Origin: an uncultured Erysipelotrichaceae bacterium
Lineage (GTDB): Bacteria; Bacillota_I; Bacilli_A; Erysipelotrichales; Erysipelotrichaceae
Length of the DNA: 34,160 nucleotides
Assembly: GCA_947649125.1 (NCBI GenBank)
Contig: CANSQL010000027.1
Location: forward strand, 1-34,160
Reading direction: 5' to 3'
In this document: positions 25,039 through 31,749 of the stretch, piece after piece
Layout: the number at the start of each line of letters is the position of its first letter
How positions within the stretch are numbered: the first letter of the stretch is position 1
Made by a program: the position numbers and the translations under genes
Notes under the pieces: generated by a model
What the model was told of the DNA's origin: nothing
Databases searched by the model: none
Seen by the model: only the letters and a program-made list of their open reading frames with translations

Positions 25039-26874
25039 TTATGCATTTGCATTCAGTACCTTCATAAATTCATCACCGGTAATCGTTTCTTTTTCATACA
25101 GATACTTCGCAAGCTCATGGAGTTTGTCTTTGTTTTCCTGTAATATCGTATATGCCCGCTCATGTGCTTCCTTAATCATACGCATCATCGCATCATCGAC
25201 CTTAGCCGCAGTATCCGAGGAGCACATCAGCGAGGTATCCTGTCCTAAATACTGATTATTCAGCGTTTCAAGCGCAACCATTCCGAATTCCTCACTCATA
25301 CCTAAGCGAGTAATCATTGCCCGAGCGATTTTCGTTGCCTGTTCGATATCGTTGGAAGCACCGCTTGTGATGCTGCGGAAAATCAGCTCCTCTGCCGCAC
25401 GTCCGCCGCAATAGGTAACGATACGCTCAAACGCTTCCTCTTTTGACATCAGATTGCTTTCCTGTTCCTCTACCTGCATCGTATAACCCAGTGCTCCCGA
25501 AGTTCTCGGGATAATTGTGATTTTATGCACCGGCGCAGTATTTTTCAGTTTTGCGGCAACAAGCGCATGACCGATCTCATGATAGGAAACGATCAGTTTT
25601 TCTCTTGTCGAAATGACCGCACCCTTGCGCTGATATCCGGCAATTACCGTTTCCACCGCCTCGTCAAAATCAGTTTGGGAAACAACACTGCGATCGTCCT
25701 TGACCGCCAACAGTGCCGCTTCATTCACAATATTCGCAAGCTCGGCACCACTGGCTCCCGCAGTCGCTCTCGCTATCGCATTAAAATCGATATTGGAACC
25801 GATTTTCACATCCTTCGCATGAACTCTTAAAATTGCCTCTCGCCCCTTTAAATCAGGCAGCTCTACAGGAATTCGACGATCAAAGCGCCCCGGCCTCAAC
25901 AATGCCGCATCCAAAGATTCCGGACGATTCGTTGCCGCTAATATCACAACACCTTTAGAACCGTCAAAGCCGTCCATTTCCGCCAACAGCTGATTTAACG
26001 TCTGTTCTCTTTCATCATTTCCGCTGAAACCGCCGCCGTCTCGCTTTTTACCGATCGTATCAATTTCATCGATAAATACGATACAAGGCGCTTTTTCTCG
26101 CGCCTGTTTAAACAGATCGCGCACTCTGGCAGCACCTCTGCCGACAAACATTTCCACGAATTCAGAGCCTGAAATGGAAAAAAACGGCACTCCGGCTTCT
26201 CCCGCCACTGCCTTCGCCAACAAGGTTTTACCGGTACCGGGAGGCCCTACCAAAAGCGCTCCCTTCGGCATCTGAGCACCTATTTTCTCATATTTCTTCG
26301 GATTCTTTAAAAAGTCGACCATTTCCAATAAGGCTTCCTTTGCCTCATCCTGTCCTGCCACATCGGAAAACCGCTTTCCGCTTTGCGGTTCCACATATAC
26401 CTGTGCATTTGCCTTTCCGAAGCTTCCCAAGCCTCCTCCGGTCCCAAACGTCATTCCGTCATTCCCCATTTTCTTTTGAATCCGTTTAAACATAAAATTG
26501 CCCAATCCCCACAACAACATCAACGGCAATAAAAATGTTAATAACGCACTGAAAAACGGATTGATTTCCTGCGGATAAATACGATTGAACCTTGCCTTTG
26601 CCTCAATCAGCTGTGAAGTCAAGCTCGGATCCTGCATATTCCCCGTATAATATTGACGTTTATTTTCATCATTCTTTAAGGTATAAGTAATCGTTTCATT
26701 TTCAACCTGTACCTCATCAATCTTTTTTTCCTTTAATGCGCTTTGAAACTCATTATAGCTTACCTCCTGCTGTCTTGTATGATACAAAAAGCCGGAAAAG
26801 AAGCTGTTTATCAAGATCATTACGATCATAATAATAAAATAGTAATAGTAAAGCGGTTTTTTCTTTTTATTCAT
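25039..26874 (-). CDS. ftsH: ATP-dependent zinc metalloprotease FtsH
   Basis: FtsH is a hexameric membrane AAA+ protease that removes damaged membrane proteins and some regulators. In 611 residues: two membrane helices (about 10-30 and 106-129) around an extracytoplasmic domain, Walker A GPPGTGKT at 210-217, Walker B FIDEID at 267-272, second region of homology with AATNRPESLDAALLRPGRFDRR about 314-335 (arginine fingers), and the zinc site HEIGH at 432-436. The C-terminal tail is short. AAAGG lies 8 nt before the ATG. In many Firmicutes ftsH follows tilS-hpt; here it stands alone with its own promoter and a small membrane gene behind it. Confidence 0.97.
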   Translation of the reverse strand: MNKKKKPLYYYYFIIMIVMILINSFFSGFLYHTRQQEVSYNEFQSALKEKKIDEVQVENETITYTLKNDENKRQYYTGNMQDPSLTSQLIEAKARFNRIYPQEINPFFSALLTFLLPLMLLWGLGNFMFKRIQKKMGNDGMTFGTGGGLGSFGKANAQVYVEPQSGKRFSDVAGQDEAKEALLEMVDFLKNPKKYEKIGAQMPKGALLVGPPGTGKTLLAKAVAGEAGVPFFSISGSEFVEMFVGRGAARVRDLFKQAREKAPCIVFIDEIDTIGKKRDGGGFSGNDEREQTLNQLLAEMDGFDGSKGVVILAATNRPESLDAALLRPGRFDRRIPVELPDLKGREAILRVHAKDVKIGSNIDFNAIARATAGASGAELANIVNEAALLAVKDDRSVVSQTDFDEAVETVIAGYQRKGAVISTREKLIVSYHEIGHALVAAKLKNTAPVHKITIIPRTSGALGYTMQVEEQESNLMSKEEAFERIVTYCGGRAAEELIFRSITSGASNDIEQATKIARAMITRLGMSEEFGMVALETLNNQYLGQDTSLMCSSDTAAKVDDAMMRMIKEAHERAYTILQENKDKLHELAKYLYEKETITGDEFMKVLNANA

Positions 26875-26990
26875 AAGTCAAGCCTTTCCTTTTCCCTGAT
26901 TGTTCAAATAATCATCGGGTTATTTTTTGACATCATTTGCTTCATAAGATGAAAGGATTTCATCATAAGTTTATATGCTGAATCCCGTTG

Positions 26991-27018
26991 ATTTTATTTC
27001 CTATCGTCAAGATATCAA
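26991..27018 (-). promoter_or_regulatory. ftsH promoter
   Basis: TTGATA (27013-27018), 16 bp, TAAAAT (26991-26996) on the minus strand, each 5 of 6 to consensus. The leader to the ATG is about 110 nt. Confidence 0.65.
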
Positions 27019-27034
27019 GGTATATCATATACCT
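27018..27034. promoter_or_regulatory. Perfect palindrome abutting the ftsH -35 (candidate operator)
   Basis: AGGTATAT-C-ATATACCT is an 8+1+8 inverted repeat touching the -35 hexamer. It is neither a CIRCE element (TTAGCACTC-N9-GAGTGCTAA) nor a CtsR heptad repeat, so a different regulator would be involved. Confidence 0.55.
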
Positions 27035-27129
27035 GTTAATTATGTTGTTCAAGTGGTTTTCATAAATACCATAATTTTACACATTCCCGTTATTATTACC
27101 TACACTGCTTTCATTAATTGATTGAAGCG

Positions 27130-27185
27130 CGCTTTGTAAAAGCGTATTACAGGTGAGTATCAGTGCCGTTACCGCTGATTCACCT
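27130..27185. other. Two adjacent hairpin-forming segments upstream of the small RNA
   Basis: CGCTTT/AAAGCG (27130-27135 with 27139-27144) is followed by a longer hairpin AGGTGA..ATCAG / CTGAT.TCACCT (27151-27185, 2-nt bulge). Neither has a U-tract on either strand. Together they could be part of a structured RNA or a protein-binding region; the role is unknown. Confidence 0.45.
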
Positions 27186-27236
27186 AACTGCATTAGCCAT
27201 TTTAGATAATTTATTAAAGTTTTTTCATAAAAAGGG

Positions 27237-27265
27237 TTGATTTTTTATCCAATATTAGCTATAAT
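27237..27265 (+). promoter_or_regulatory. Promoter of the small RNA
   Basis: TTGATT (27237-27242), 17 bp, perfect TATAAT (27260-27265) on the plus strand; transcription should start at about 27271-27273. Confidence 0.8.
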
Positions 27266-27270
27266 ATAAA

Positions 27271-27381
27271 ATGTCAATGGTCATCCTTGTATTTCCACCT
27301 CCATTGACGATTCATAGGTGGAAATCTATTTCTAATTATCCCAGGTGAAAGGCCCGATTCCAATCTCGGGCTTTTCATTTT
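27271..27381 (+). ncRNA. Unrecognised small RNA with H-type pseudoknot and anti-Shine-Dalgarno segment
   Basis: This is a free-standing transcription unit of about 110 nt with its own promoter and intrinsic terminator. Two perfect helices interleave. S1 is GTCAATGG (27273-27280) with CCATTGAC (27301-27308). S2 is ATTTCCACCT (27291-27300) with AGGTGGAAAT (27316-27325). Loop 1 is 10 nt, no base separates the stems at the junction, and loop 3 is 7 nt: a sterically reasonable H-type pseudoknot, or else two mutually exclusive hairpins. CACCTCC (27296-27302), complementary to a Shine-Dalgarno GGAGGTG, spans the stem junction. A second partial partner AGGTGAAA (27343-27350) could compete for S2. No plus-strand gene follows, so it is not an evident riboswitch. 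I do not recognise the family; it does not look like 6S, SRP, tmRNA or RNase P RNA. Confidence 0.7.
27348..27376 (+). terminator. Intrinsic terminator of the small RNA
   Basis: AAAGGCCCGA (27348-27357) pairs with TCGGGCTTTT (27366-27375) with one G-U, 8-nt loop, then CATTTTG. The GC-rich core plus T-run on the plus strand is convincing. Confidence 0.85.
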
Positions 27382-27486
27382 GTTTTATGGTTTTATTCCT
27401 TTTGTTACAGAGTGCTTATACATGATGAATACTTTATAAACGAATTTCTGACGATAGGAAACAGCGCTGACAAAAAACGCTGACAT
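27382..27486. other. Non-coding stretch between the small RNA and bactofilin terminators
   Basis: About 100 bp between two facing terminators. I see no coding or regulatory feature here. Confidence 0.5.
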
Positions 27487-27529
27487 AAAAAAACAAGGAA
27501 TCCTCACCGTAACGTAAGTAATTCCTTGT
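27487..27529 (-). terminator. Bactofilin gene terminator
   Basis: On the minus strand ACAAGGAAT (27529-27521) pairs with ATTCCTTGT (27501-27493), a perfect 9-bp stem with a 19-nt loop, followed by TTTTTT. Confidence 0.85.
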
Positions 27530-27552
27530 GCTTATCAACTCAATGCGGTTTA

Positions 27553-28116
27553 TTAATGCTCAGTATCGAAATAAACATCCTGACGGATATTTACACTTCC
27601 CTGAAGAACTGCACCCTTTTGAATTTCAATATCGCGCGCTGTCAAGTTTCCGACCAATGCGGCCTTATCCTCAAAGGTTGCGGATTCTGCGGCATTGACA
27701 TCACCCTTGATACGTCCACCGCATACGACATTCATCGCCTCACAATTTCCTGCGACAGTAGCTGTAACGCTTAGATGTAAATCACCGGTACAATTAATAT
27801 CGCCGGTTACGATTGCGTTATCTAAATCAACATCACACGTCGTGATATTTCCGTCTACCACACCGGTAACCTTGATTTTATTTTGGCAGGTGATATCACC
27901 CTGCACCTCACCCTGTATTACTAAATCACCGGCTACCTCAACCGTCCCGACAATTCTTGCGCCCTTACCGATTACCGTCGGCTCCAACGCTTCCTGCTGG
28001 TTCATTTGCGGTTCATAGCGATGCTGCTCATTGTTTACCACATTGCGCATACGCTCATTGGGATTGTTATAGCCTTGATTGCGATTGTAATATTCTCTGT
28101 CATCATTGTAGTTCAT
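27553..28116 (-). CDS. Bactofilin
   Basis: Bactofilins polymerise without nucleotides into cytoskeletal filaments that guide cell shape, wall synthesis or polarity. The 187-residue protein has an Asn/Tyr/Arg-rich disordered N-terminus (1-45). A right-handed beta-helix of hydrophobic repeats follows (about 47-180): VIGKGARIVGTVEVAGDLVI, VQGDITCQNKIKVTGVVDGN, then GNCEAMNVVCGGRIKGDVNA. The motif GxVxGxIxA recurs as in the DUF583 family. There is no membrane segment. GGAGG lies 7 nt before the ATG; promoter and terminator frame a single-gene unit. Its wall-enzyme partners elsewhere in the window (GH73, GH3) are not adjacent. Confidence 0.92.
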   Translation of the reverse strand: MNYNDDREYYNRNQGYNNPNERMRNVVNNEQHRYEPQMNQQEALEPTVIGKGARIVGTVEVAGDLVIQGEVQGDITCQNKIKVTGVVDGNITTCDVDLDNAIVTGDINCTGDLHLSVTATVAGNCEAMNVVCGGRIKGDVNAAESATFEDKAALVGNLTARDIEIQKGAVLQGSVNIRQDVYFDTEH

Positions 28117-28157
28117 GTTTCTACCTCCGGATCTAATTCCTAACCCTTAGTAGTATT

Positions 28158-28186
28158 ATTATACATGTATTTTATAGGTTATTCAA
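28158..28186 (-). promoter_or_regulatory. Bactofilin gene promoter
   Basis: TTGAAT (28181-28186), 17 bp, perfect TATAAT (28158-28163) on the minus strand, about 40 bp before the start codon. Confidence 0.75.
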
Positions 28187-28253
28187 TCTTACGAGGGCAA
28201 TTTCTTTTAAAAAAGCGCTTATATATGCCTATTTTTATCGTTTATCACGGCTG

Positions 28254-28736
28254 TCAGGCTGATTTTTTCTTTACCATCGTGATACACTGTGCCAAAACTC
28301 CCTCTTCACGACCGACAAAGCCCAGTCCCTCACCTCGCGTTGCCTTTACGCTTACCTGTGAAATATCACAGCTTAAGCAGTCGGCGATATTTTTGCGCAT
28401 CACTTCGATGTGCGGTGCCATTTTCGGCTTTTCGATCATAATCAGTGCATCAAGATTGTTTATGACATAACCGGCCGCATGCATCAATCCTGCGACTTCC
28501 TTCAACAGCACCATGGAACTGATTCCGGCATACTTCGGATCGGTATCGGGAAAATGCTTTCCCAAATCTCCCAGAGCTAATGCGCCCAAAATACTTTCCG
28601 CCACCGCATGAAGCAGTACATCTGCATCACTGTGCCCCAAGCAGCCTTTCTCATGTGCTATTTTCACTCCCCCCAGTATCAACTCTCTGCCTTGTGTCAA
28701 TCGATGAATATCACTGGATTGTCCGATTCGATACAT
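28254..28736 (-). CDS. ispF: 2-C-methyl-D-erythritol 2,4-cyclodiphosphate synthase
   Basis: IspF closes the cyclodiphosphate ring in the MEP (non-mevalonate) isoprenoid pathway, releasing CMP. The 160-residue protein has the zinc-site DIH near residues 9-11, GHSDADVLLHA with the third zinc ligand, HFPDTDPKYAGISS, and the C-terminal GEGLGFVGREEG CDP-binding motif (usually TTEKLGFTGREEG). AAGGAG lies 8 nt before the ATG. It is not fused to or adjacent to ispD. Its presence indicates that the organism makes isoprenoids by the MEP route. No clear intrinsic terminator separates it from the bactofilin promoter 45 bp past its stop. Confidence 0.97.
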   Translation of the reverse strand: MYRIGQSSDIHRLTQGRELILGGVKIAHEKGCLGHSDADVLLHAVAESILGALALGDLGKHFPDTDPKYAGISSMVLLKEVAGLMHAAGYVINNLDALIMIEKPKMAPHIEVMRKNIADCLSCDISQVSVKATRGEGLGFVGREEGVLAQCITMVKKKSA

Positions 28737-29223
28737 GCTCTCACTCCTTACAGACCTATCATCTTTCCCTGTTTATGTTTTTTTATCTTACTTCATTGTA
28801 TCATATTATAAGTCTTCTATCGCATTGAAATTATGAAATCTTGCGGATATCGTATTCAACAAAGAAAAGAAACACTTGTGAAATCACGTTATTAACGCAG
28901 CGGCATAGATTGTTAAGGAGACCTTATTGATACCGTAATGCACACCGCACTCATATTTCCCACAGTCAATTATCGGTTTCATTTCTTATTAACAGATACC
29001 GGTTGACAGCTTCCGACTCTGATAGCTGTTTATCATATACTCTGTTTATCATATATAACGAGAACAGCTGTAATGAGGAAAGCTTCAAGAACTTATGTCA
29101 TATCACCTATATGACTGCTATAAAACCCATGAAAGAAAATAGTTGAATTTCGGATTTCTTATAGTTATTTTCGATCATTTGTGTTATATTGTATGTAAGA
29201 GATTATCATAGGGAGGAAAATTT
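28737..29223. other. Non-coding 487-bp region between ispF and the lipoprotein pair
   Basis: No gene is seen. It contains two direct copies of CTGTTTATCATATA (29026-29039, 29042-29055) and an inverted pair AGCTGTT/AACAGCT enclosing them (29024-29030, 29063-29069). A consensus -35 TTGACA at 29003-29008 has no matching -10. The likely promoter of the next gene is an extended -10, TGTTATATT (29182-29190), with a weak -35. Confidence 0.5.
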
Positions 29224-29937
29224 ATGAAAAAACTGTTTCAATTATTTTTATGTGTCGGTGTATTAGTCACCATGTTCGGATGTTCAAAATCAAAGGTTGA
29301 TGATGAAGCAATCGATCGCATCGTTCCGGCAATACAAAAGTTTGCGGAGCTTGATTCATTTGATTATGAGGTCGGCTTTGAGTCCCCTGCCGCAAACGGT
29401 AAGCTTTACGGATCTTGTCTGTTGGAGAAAATGCAGCTTTCCTTGTTGGTGGATTTAAATGCACAGGGAATGAAAATTGAAAAATTCGCAGAGGTGTATA
29501 TCAAAGACAATATGCTTTATGGGAGCGCAATGGGTCAAAAGGAGAAACAAAACATCGAATTACCTGAAACATTAAACGTATCGTTTGATCCTGAAACGGT
29601 AAGTATTGACAAGAAAAGCTTAAAGGAAAATCTGGAAGTTGCTTCTATTGATTCCGGTAAGCTGCATTTTGAAGTGAAGGAAGAAACGGTAAAAGAAGCA
29701 ATCAAGAACGGTGAGCTTAATGTAAGTAATGCCGGTATTGACGAGGTGGAAAGCGTTATGTTTGATATTGAATTGGAAAATGACTTTATCAAGGCCATGT
29801 CGTTAACGATCGGCGGCAAGACAGATAATGAGGAAGTAAGTGTTACTGCTTATCTGAAGCTTGACAATATCAACCAAAAGAAAGCAATCGATTTCCCTAA
29901 GGGCATGGAAAAATGGCCGTCAGCGAAAAGCGAATAA
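29224..29937 (+). CDS. Lipoprotein of unknown function A
   Basis: This 237-residue exported lipoprotein begins with a basic start, a hydrophobic core (LFQLFLCVGVLVTMFGC) and a lipobox whose cysteine is residue 20. The mature part begins SKSKVDDEAID and looks like a beta-rich sheet with alternating hydrophobic residues (YIKDNMLYGSAMG, SVTAYLKLD), reminiscent of LolA/LppX-type sacs, though I cannot assign a family. It resembles the next gene's product in the DDxAI start and the YxKDNxxY segment, so the two are likely an old tandem duplication. GGGAGG lies 8 nt before the ATG. It is probably co-transcribed with the gene 30 bp downstream. Confidence 0.85.
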   Translation: MKKLFQLFLCVGVLVTMFGCSKSKVDDEAIDRIVPAIQKFAELDSFDYEVGFESPAANGKLYGSCLLEKMQLSLLVDLNAQGMKIEKFAEVYIKDNMLYGSAMGQKEKQNIELPETLNVSFDPETVSIDKKSLKENLEVASIDSGKLHFEVKEETVKEAIKNGELNVSNAGIDEVESVMFDIELENDFIKAMSLTIGGKTDNEEVSVTAYLKLDNINQKKAIDFPKGMEKWPSAKSE

Positions 29938-29967
29938 ATTAGGTTATAAGGAAAAGAGGATACAGGT

Positions 29968-30756
29968 ATGAAAAGATTCTTACTTATAACAGTGCTTTTG
30001 ATCGCTTGTCTGTCAGGCTGTTCCAGTCGTTATGACGATGATGCGATTCAGGCGTATTTAGATGCAACAGAGGAATTAAAGAATGTAGAGAGCCTTCACC
30101 TTGATGTATCGGGCGGTATATTCACTGACGAAAAAAAGGAAATGCGCAGTGCGAAGCTCAATCTGAGTTCTGATATGATACTTGCCGATCAACTGCAGAT
30201 CGCTGTTGATGTCGATTTATCGACGGTCGGTGTGGCGTTGGGTAAGATTGCATTTTATGTAAAAGACAATACCTTCTATATGAATTTCTTAGATAATAAA
30301 ACTAAGATTTCATTTCAAAGCTATTTAGACCAGTTCGCTGCGATGAACAGTGAGGACAGCTTGGGCTTCGGTGCAAAGGCTGACGCGGAATCCGTAAAAA
30401 GTGTTTTCAAGGAGTTTAAGTTTGAGGATAAGGATGCAGGAATTATCGCGTTTGCGTTTGACTTAAGCATATTCGACAGTCTGTACGGAGCTATGGAAAA
30501 CAGTGCTCAGACAAAGTATGTCATCAAAAGCTATACGGGTACTATGAAAGTTCAAAACAATCAAATTACAGAGTTGAATTTTGATTTGATTATTGATTAT
30601 GAAGGTAAGAGTTATCCGATTGAATTTACGATTTCATTATCTGAACAAAATCAGGTCAAGGATATCAAGTTCCCGAGCTTTAAGGATTATAAGGAACAAA
30701 GCACGCAGTTGGATGCGACGGCAGATTTATTGGGTGATGAAGAAACCGGTCTGTAG
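29968..30756 (+). CDS. Lipoprotein of unknown function B, paralogue of A
   Basis: This 262-residue lipoprotein has the signal MKRFLLITVLLIACLSGC with lipobox cysteine at 18. The mature protein starts SSRYDDDAIQAYLDATEEL. Beta-strand-like segments follow (LHLDVSGGIF, LQIAVDVDLS, IAFYVKDNTFYMNF), then a helix, then more strands ending in YPIEFTISL. The layout mirrors the preceding gene, especially DDxAI and YVKDNTFY. It is the second gene of a two-gene unit closed by a terminator at 30818. A role in binding a hydrophobic ligand or in envelope sensing is a guess from the shape only. Confidence 0.85.
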   Translation: MKRFLLITVLLIACLSGCSSRYDDDAIQAYLDATEELKNVESLHLDVSGGIFTDEKKEMRSAKLNLSSDMILADQLQIAVDVDLSTVGVALGKIAFYVKDNTFYMNFLDNKTKISFQSYLDQFAAMNSEDSLGFGAKADAESVKSVFKEFKFEDKDAGIIAFAFDLSIFDSLYGAMENSAQTKYVIKSYTGTMKVQNNQITELNFDLIIDYEGKSYPIEFTISLSEQNQVKDIKFPSFKDYKEQSTQLDATADLLGDEETGL

Positions 30757-30817
30757 GATGCAGGGCGTTTCGTAGTATAAACGCTTAGCGGCCAATCGGA
30801 TCGGGTCATATAAAAAG

Positions 30818-30854
30818 AATCCTATTCCTCATTGATTGAGCGGTAGGATTTTTT
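30818..30854 (+). terminator. Terminator of the lipoprotein pair
   Basis: AATCCTA (30818-30824) pairs with TAGGATT (30844-30850), with an inner CTCA/TGAG helix, followed by a T-run to 30854. Confidence 0.85.
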
Positions 30855-30985
30855 GTTTGGATGAATGTATTTCTTGGTAAGCAATCGTTCCTGCAATATT
30901 AAAAATATCGTTTGGCATATATGATATGTTTAATTGGGGTTAGAGTGAATACCCTCTTTCATTTATTACAAATAATTATTTTCAG

Positions 30986-31013
30986 TTTACTTTTTGTCAT
31001 GTTGTGATATAAT
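30986..31013 (+). promoter_or_regulatory. Promoter of XRE regulator C
   Basis: TTTACT (30986-30991), 16 bp, perfect TATAAT (31008-31013), 27 bp before the start codon. Confidence 0.65.
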
Positions 31014-31040
31014 TGGCTTACAGATAAGTGAGGTATTTCT

Positions 31041-31466
31041 ATGGCTACAATATTCAGTAAAAATCTGCGTTTTTTGCGGAAACAAAAGGGCTGGGGTCAA
31101 GACGAGCTGGCAAAACGGACGAATCGCTCTCAGCCTACCATACAGCTTTGGGAAAGTGATAAACGATCACCGACAATGGAAATGGTAACTGAGCTGGCTG
31201 ATATTTTTCATGTGGATGTCAATACCTTGATCTACAAAGATATAGAGTCGGGAAACTACAGTAAAAACGGTTATACCACAGACAATAATTTAGTCCCTTC
31301 CGACATCACCTCTTTAGAAGATGCGATGCAGGTTATTGTGAATAATCCGAGTGTTGCCTTTTACGGGGGCTATGATATCGATAAGCTGTCTGATGAGGAA
31401 AAAATAGAATTTGCGAACTGGATTGCCGACAGTATCAAGCTGTATGCGCGAAAGTTTGGTAAGTAA
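31041..31466 (+). CDS. XRE-family helix-turn-helix regulator C
   Basis: This 141-residue regulator has a classic XRE domain at residues 5-62: NLRFLRKQKGWGQDELAKRT, then SQPTIQLWESDKRSPTMEMV and the closing ADIFHVDVNTLIYK. The C-terminal half (about 85-141) has acidic helices (LSDEEKIEFANWIADSIKLY) that may mediate dimerisation or ligand sensing. GTGAGG lies 7 nt before the ATG. It is a single-gene unit with its own promoter and terminator. The target is unknown; the lipoprotein pair upstream and the GH3 gene downstream are the nearest candidates. Confidence 0.9.
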   Translation: MATIFSKNLRFLRKQKGWGQDELAKRTNRSQPTIQLWESDKRSPTMEMVTELADIFHVDVNTLIYKDIESGNYSKNGYTTDNNLVPSDITSLEDAMQVIVNNPSVAFYGGYDIDKLSDEEKIEFANWIADSIKLYARKFGK

Positions 31467-31483
31467 CGCTTTATAACTTCATA

Positions 31484-31520
31484 AGATATCAATACGCAGT
31501 TGATATCTCTGTCTTTATTT
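31484..31520 (+). terminator. Terminator of XRE regulator C
   Basis: AGATATCAA (31484-31492) and TTGATATCT (31500-31508) form a perfect 9-bp stem followed by CTGTCTTTATTT. Confidence 0.7.
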
Positions 31521-31683
31521 AGCATTCAATTAATTGTAAAGCCTTTAACTTATTAAGAGCATAGGAAGCTGTTATAGTCAATGATATACGTACGTTATAT
31601 CTTGTATCATTCAGTCTGTTCGCATCTGTTTTTGTTATCCATTGACATCGATTGTATTTCCATCCATGATAAAAATATAAGAA

Positions 31684-31736
31684 AAAAAGGCGGTAACGTC
31701 CATAGCAATCACTATGCCGTTATAGCCTCTTTTTTC
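31684..31736. terminator. Bidirectional terminator next to the GH3 gene
   Basis: A long imperfect hairpin (AGGC/GCCT, AACG/CGTT and CATAG/CTATG helices) is flanked by an A-run on the left and a T-run on the right, so a U-tract is made on both strands. It starts 14 bp past the GH3 stop on the minus strand. Confidence 0.8.
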
Positions 31737-31749
31737 TTGTATAAATCAA

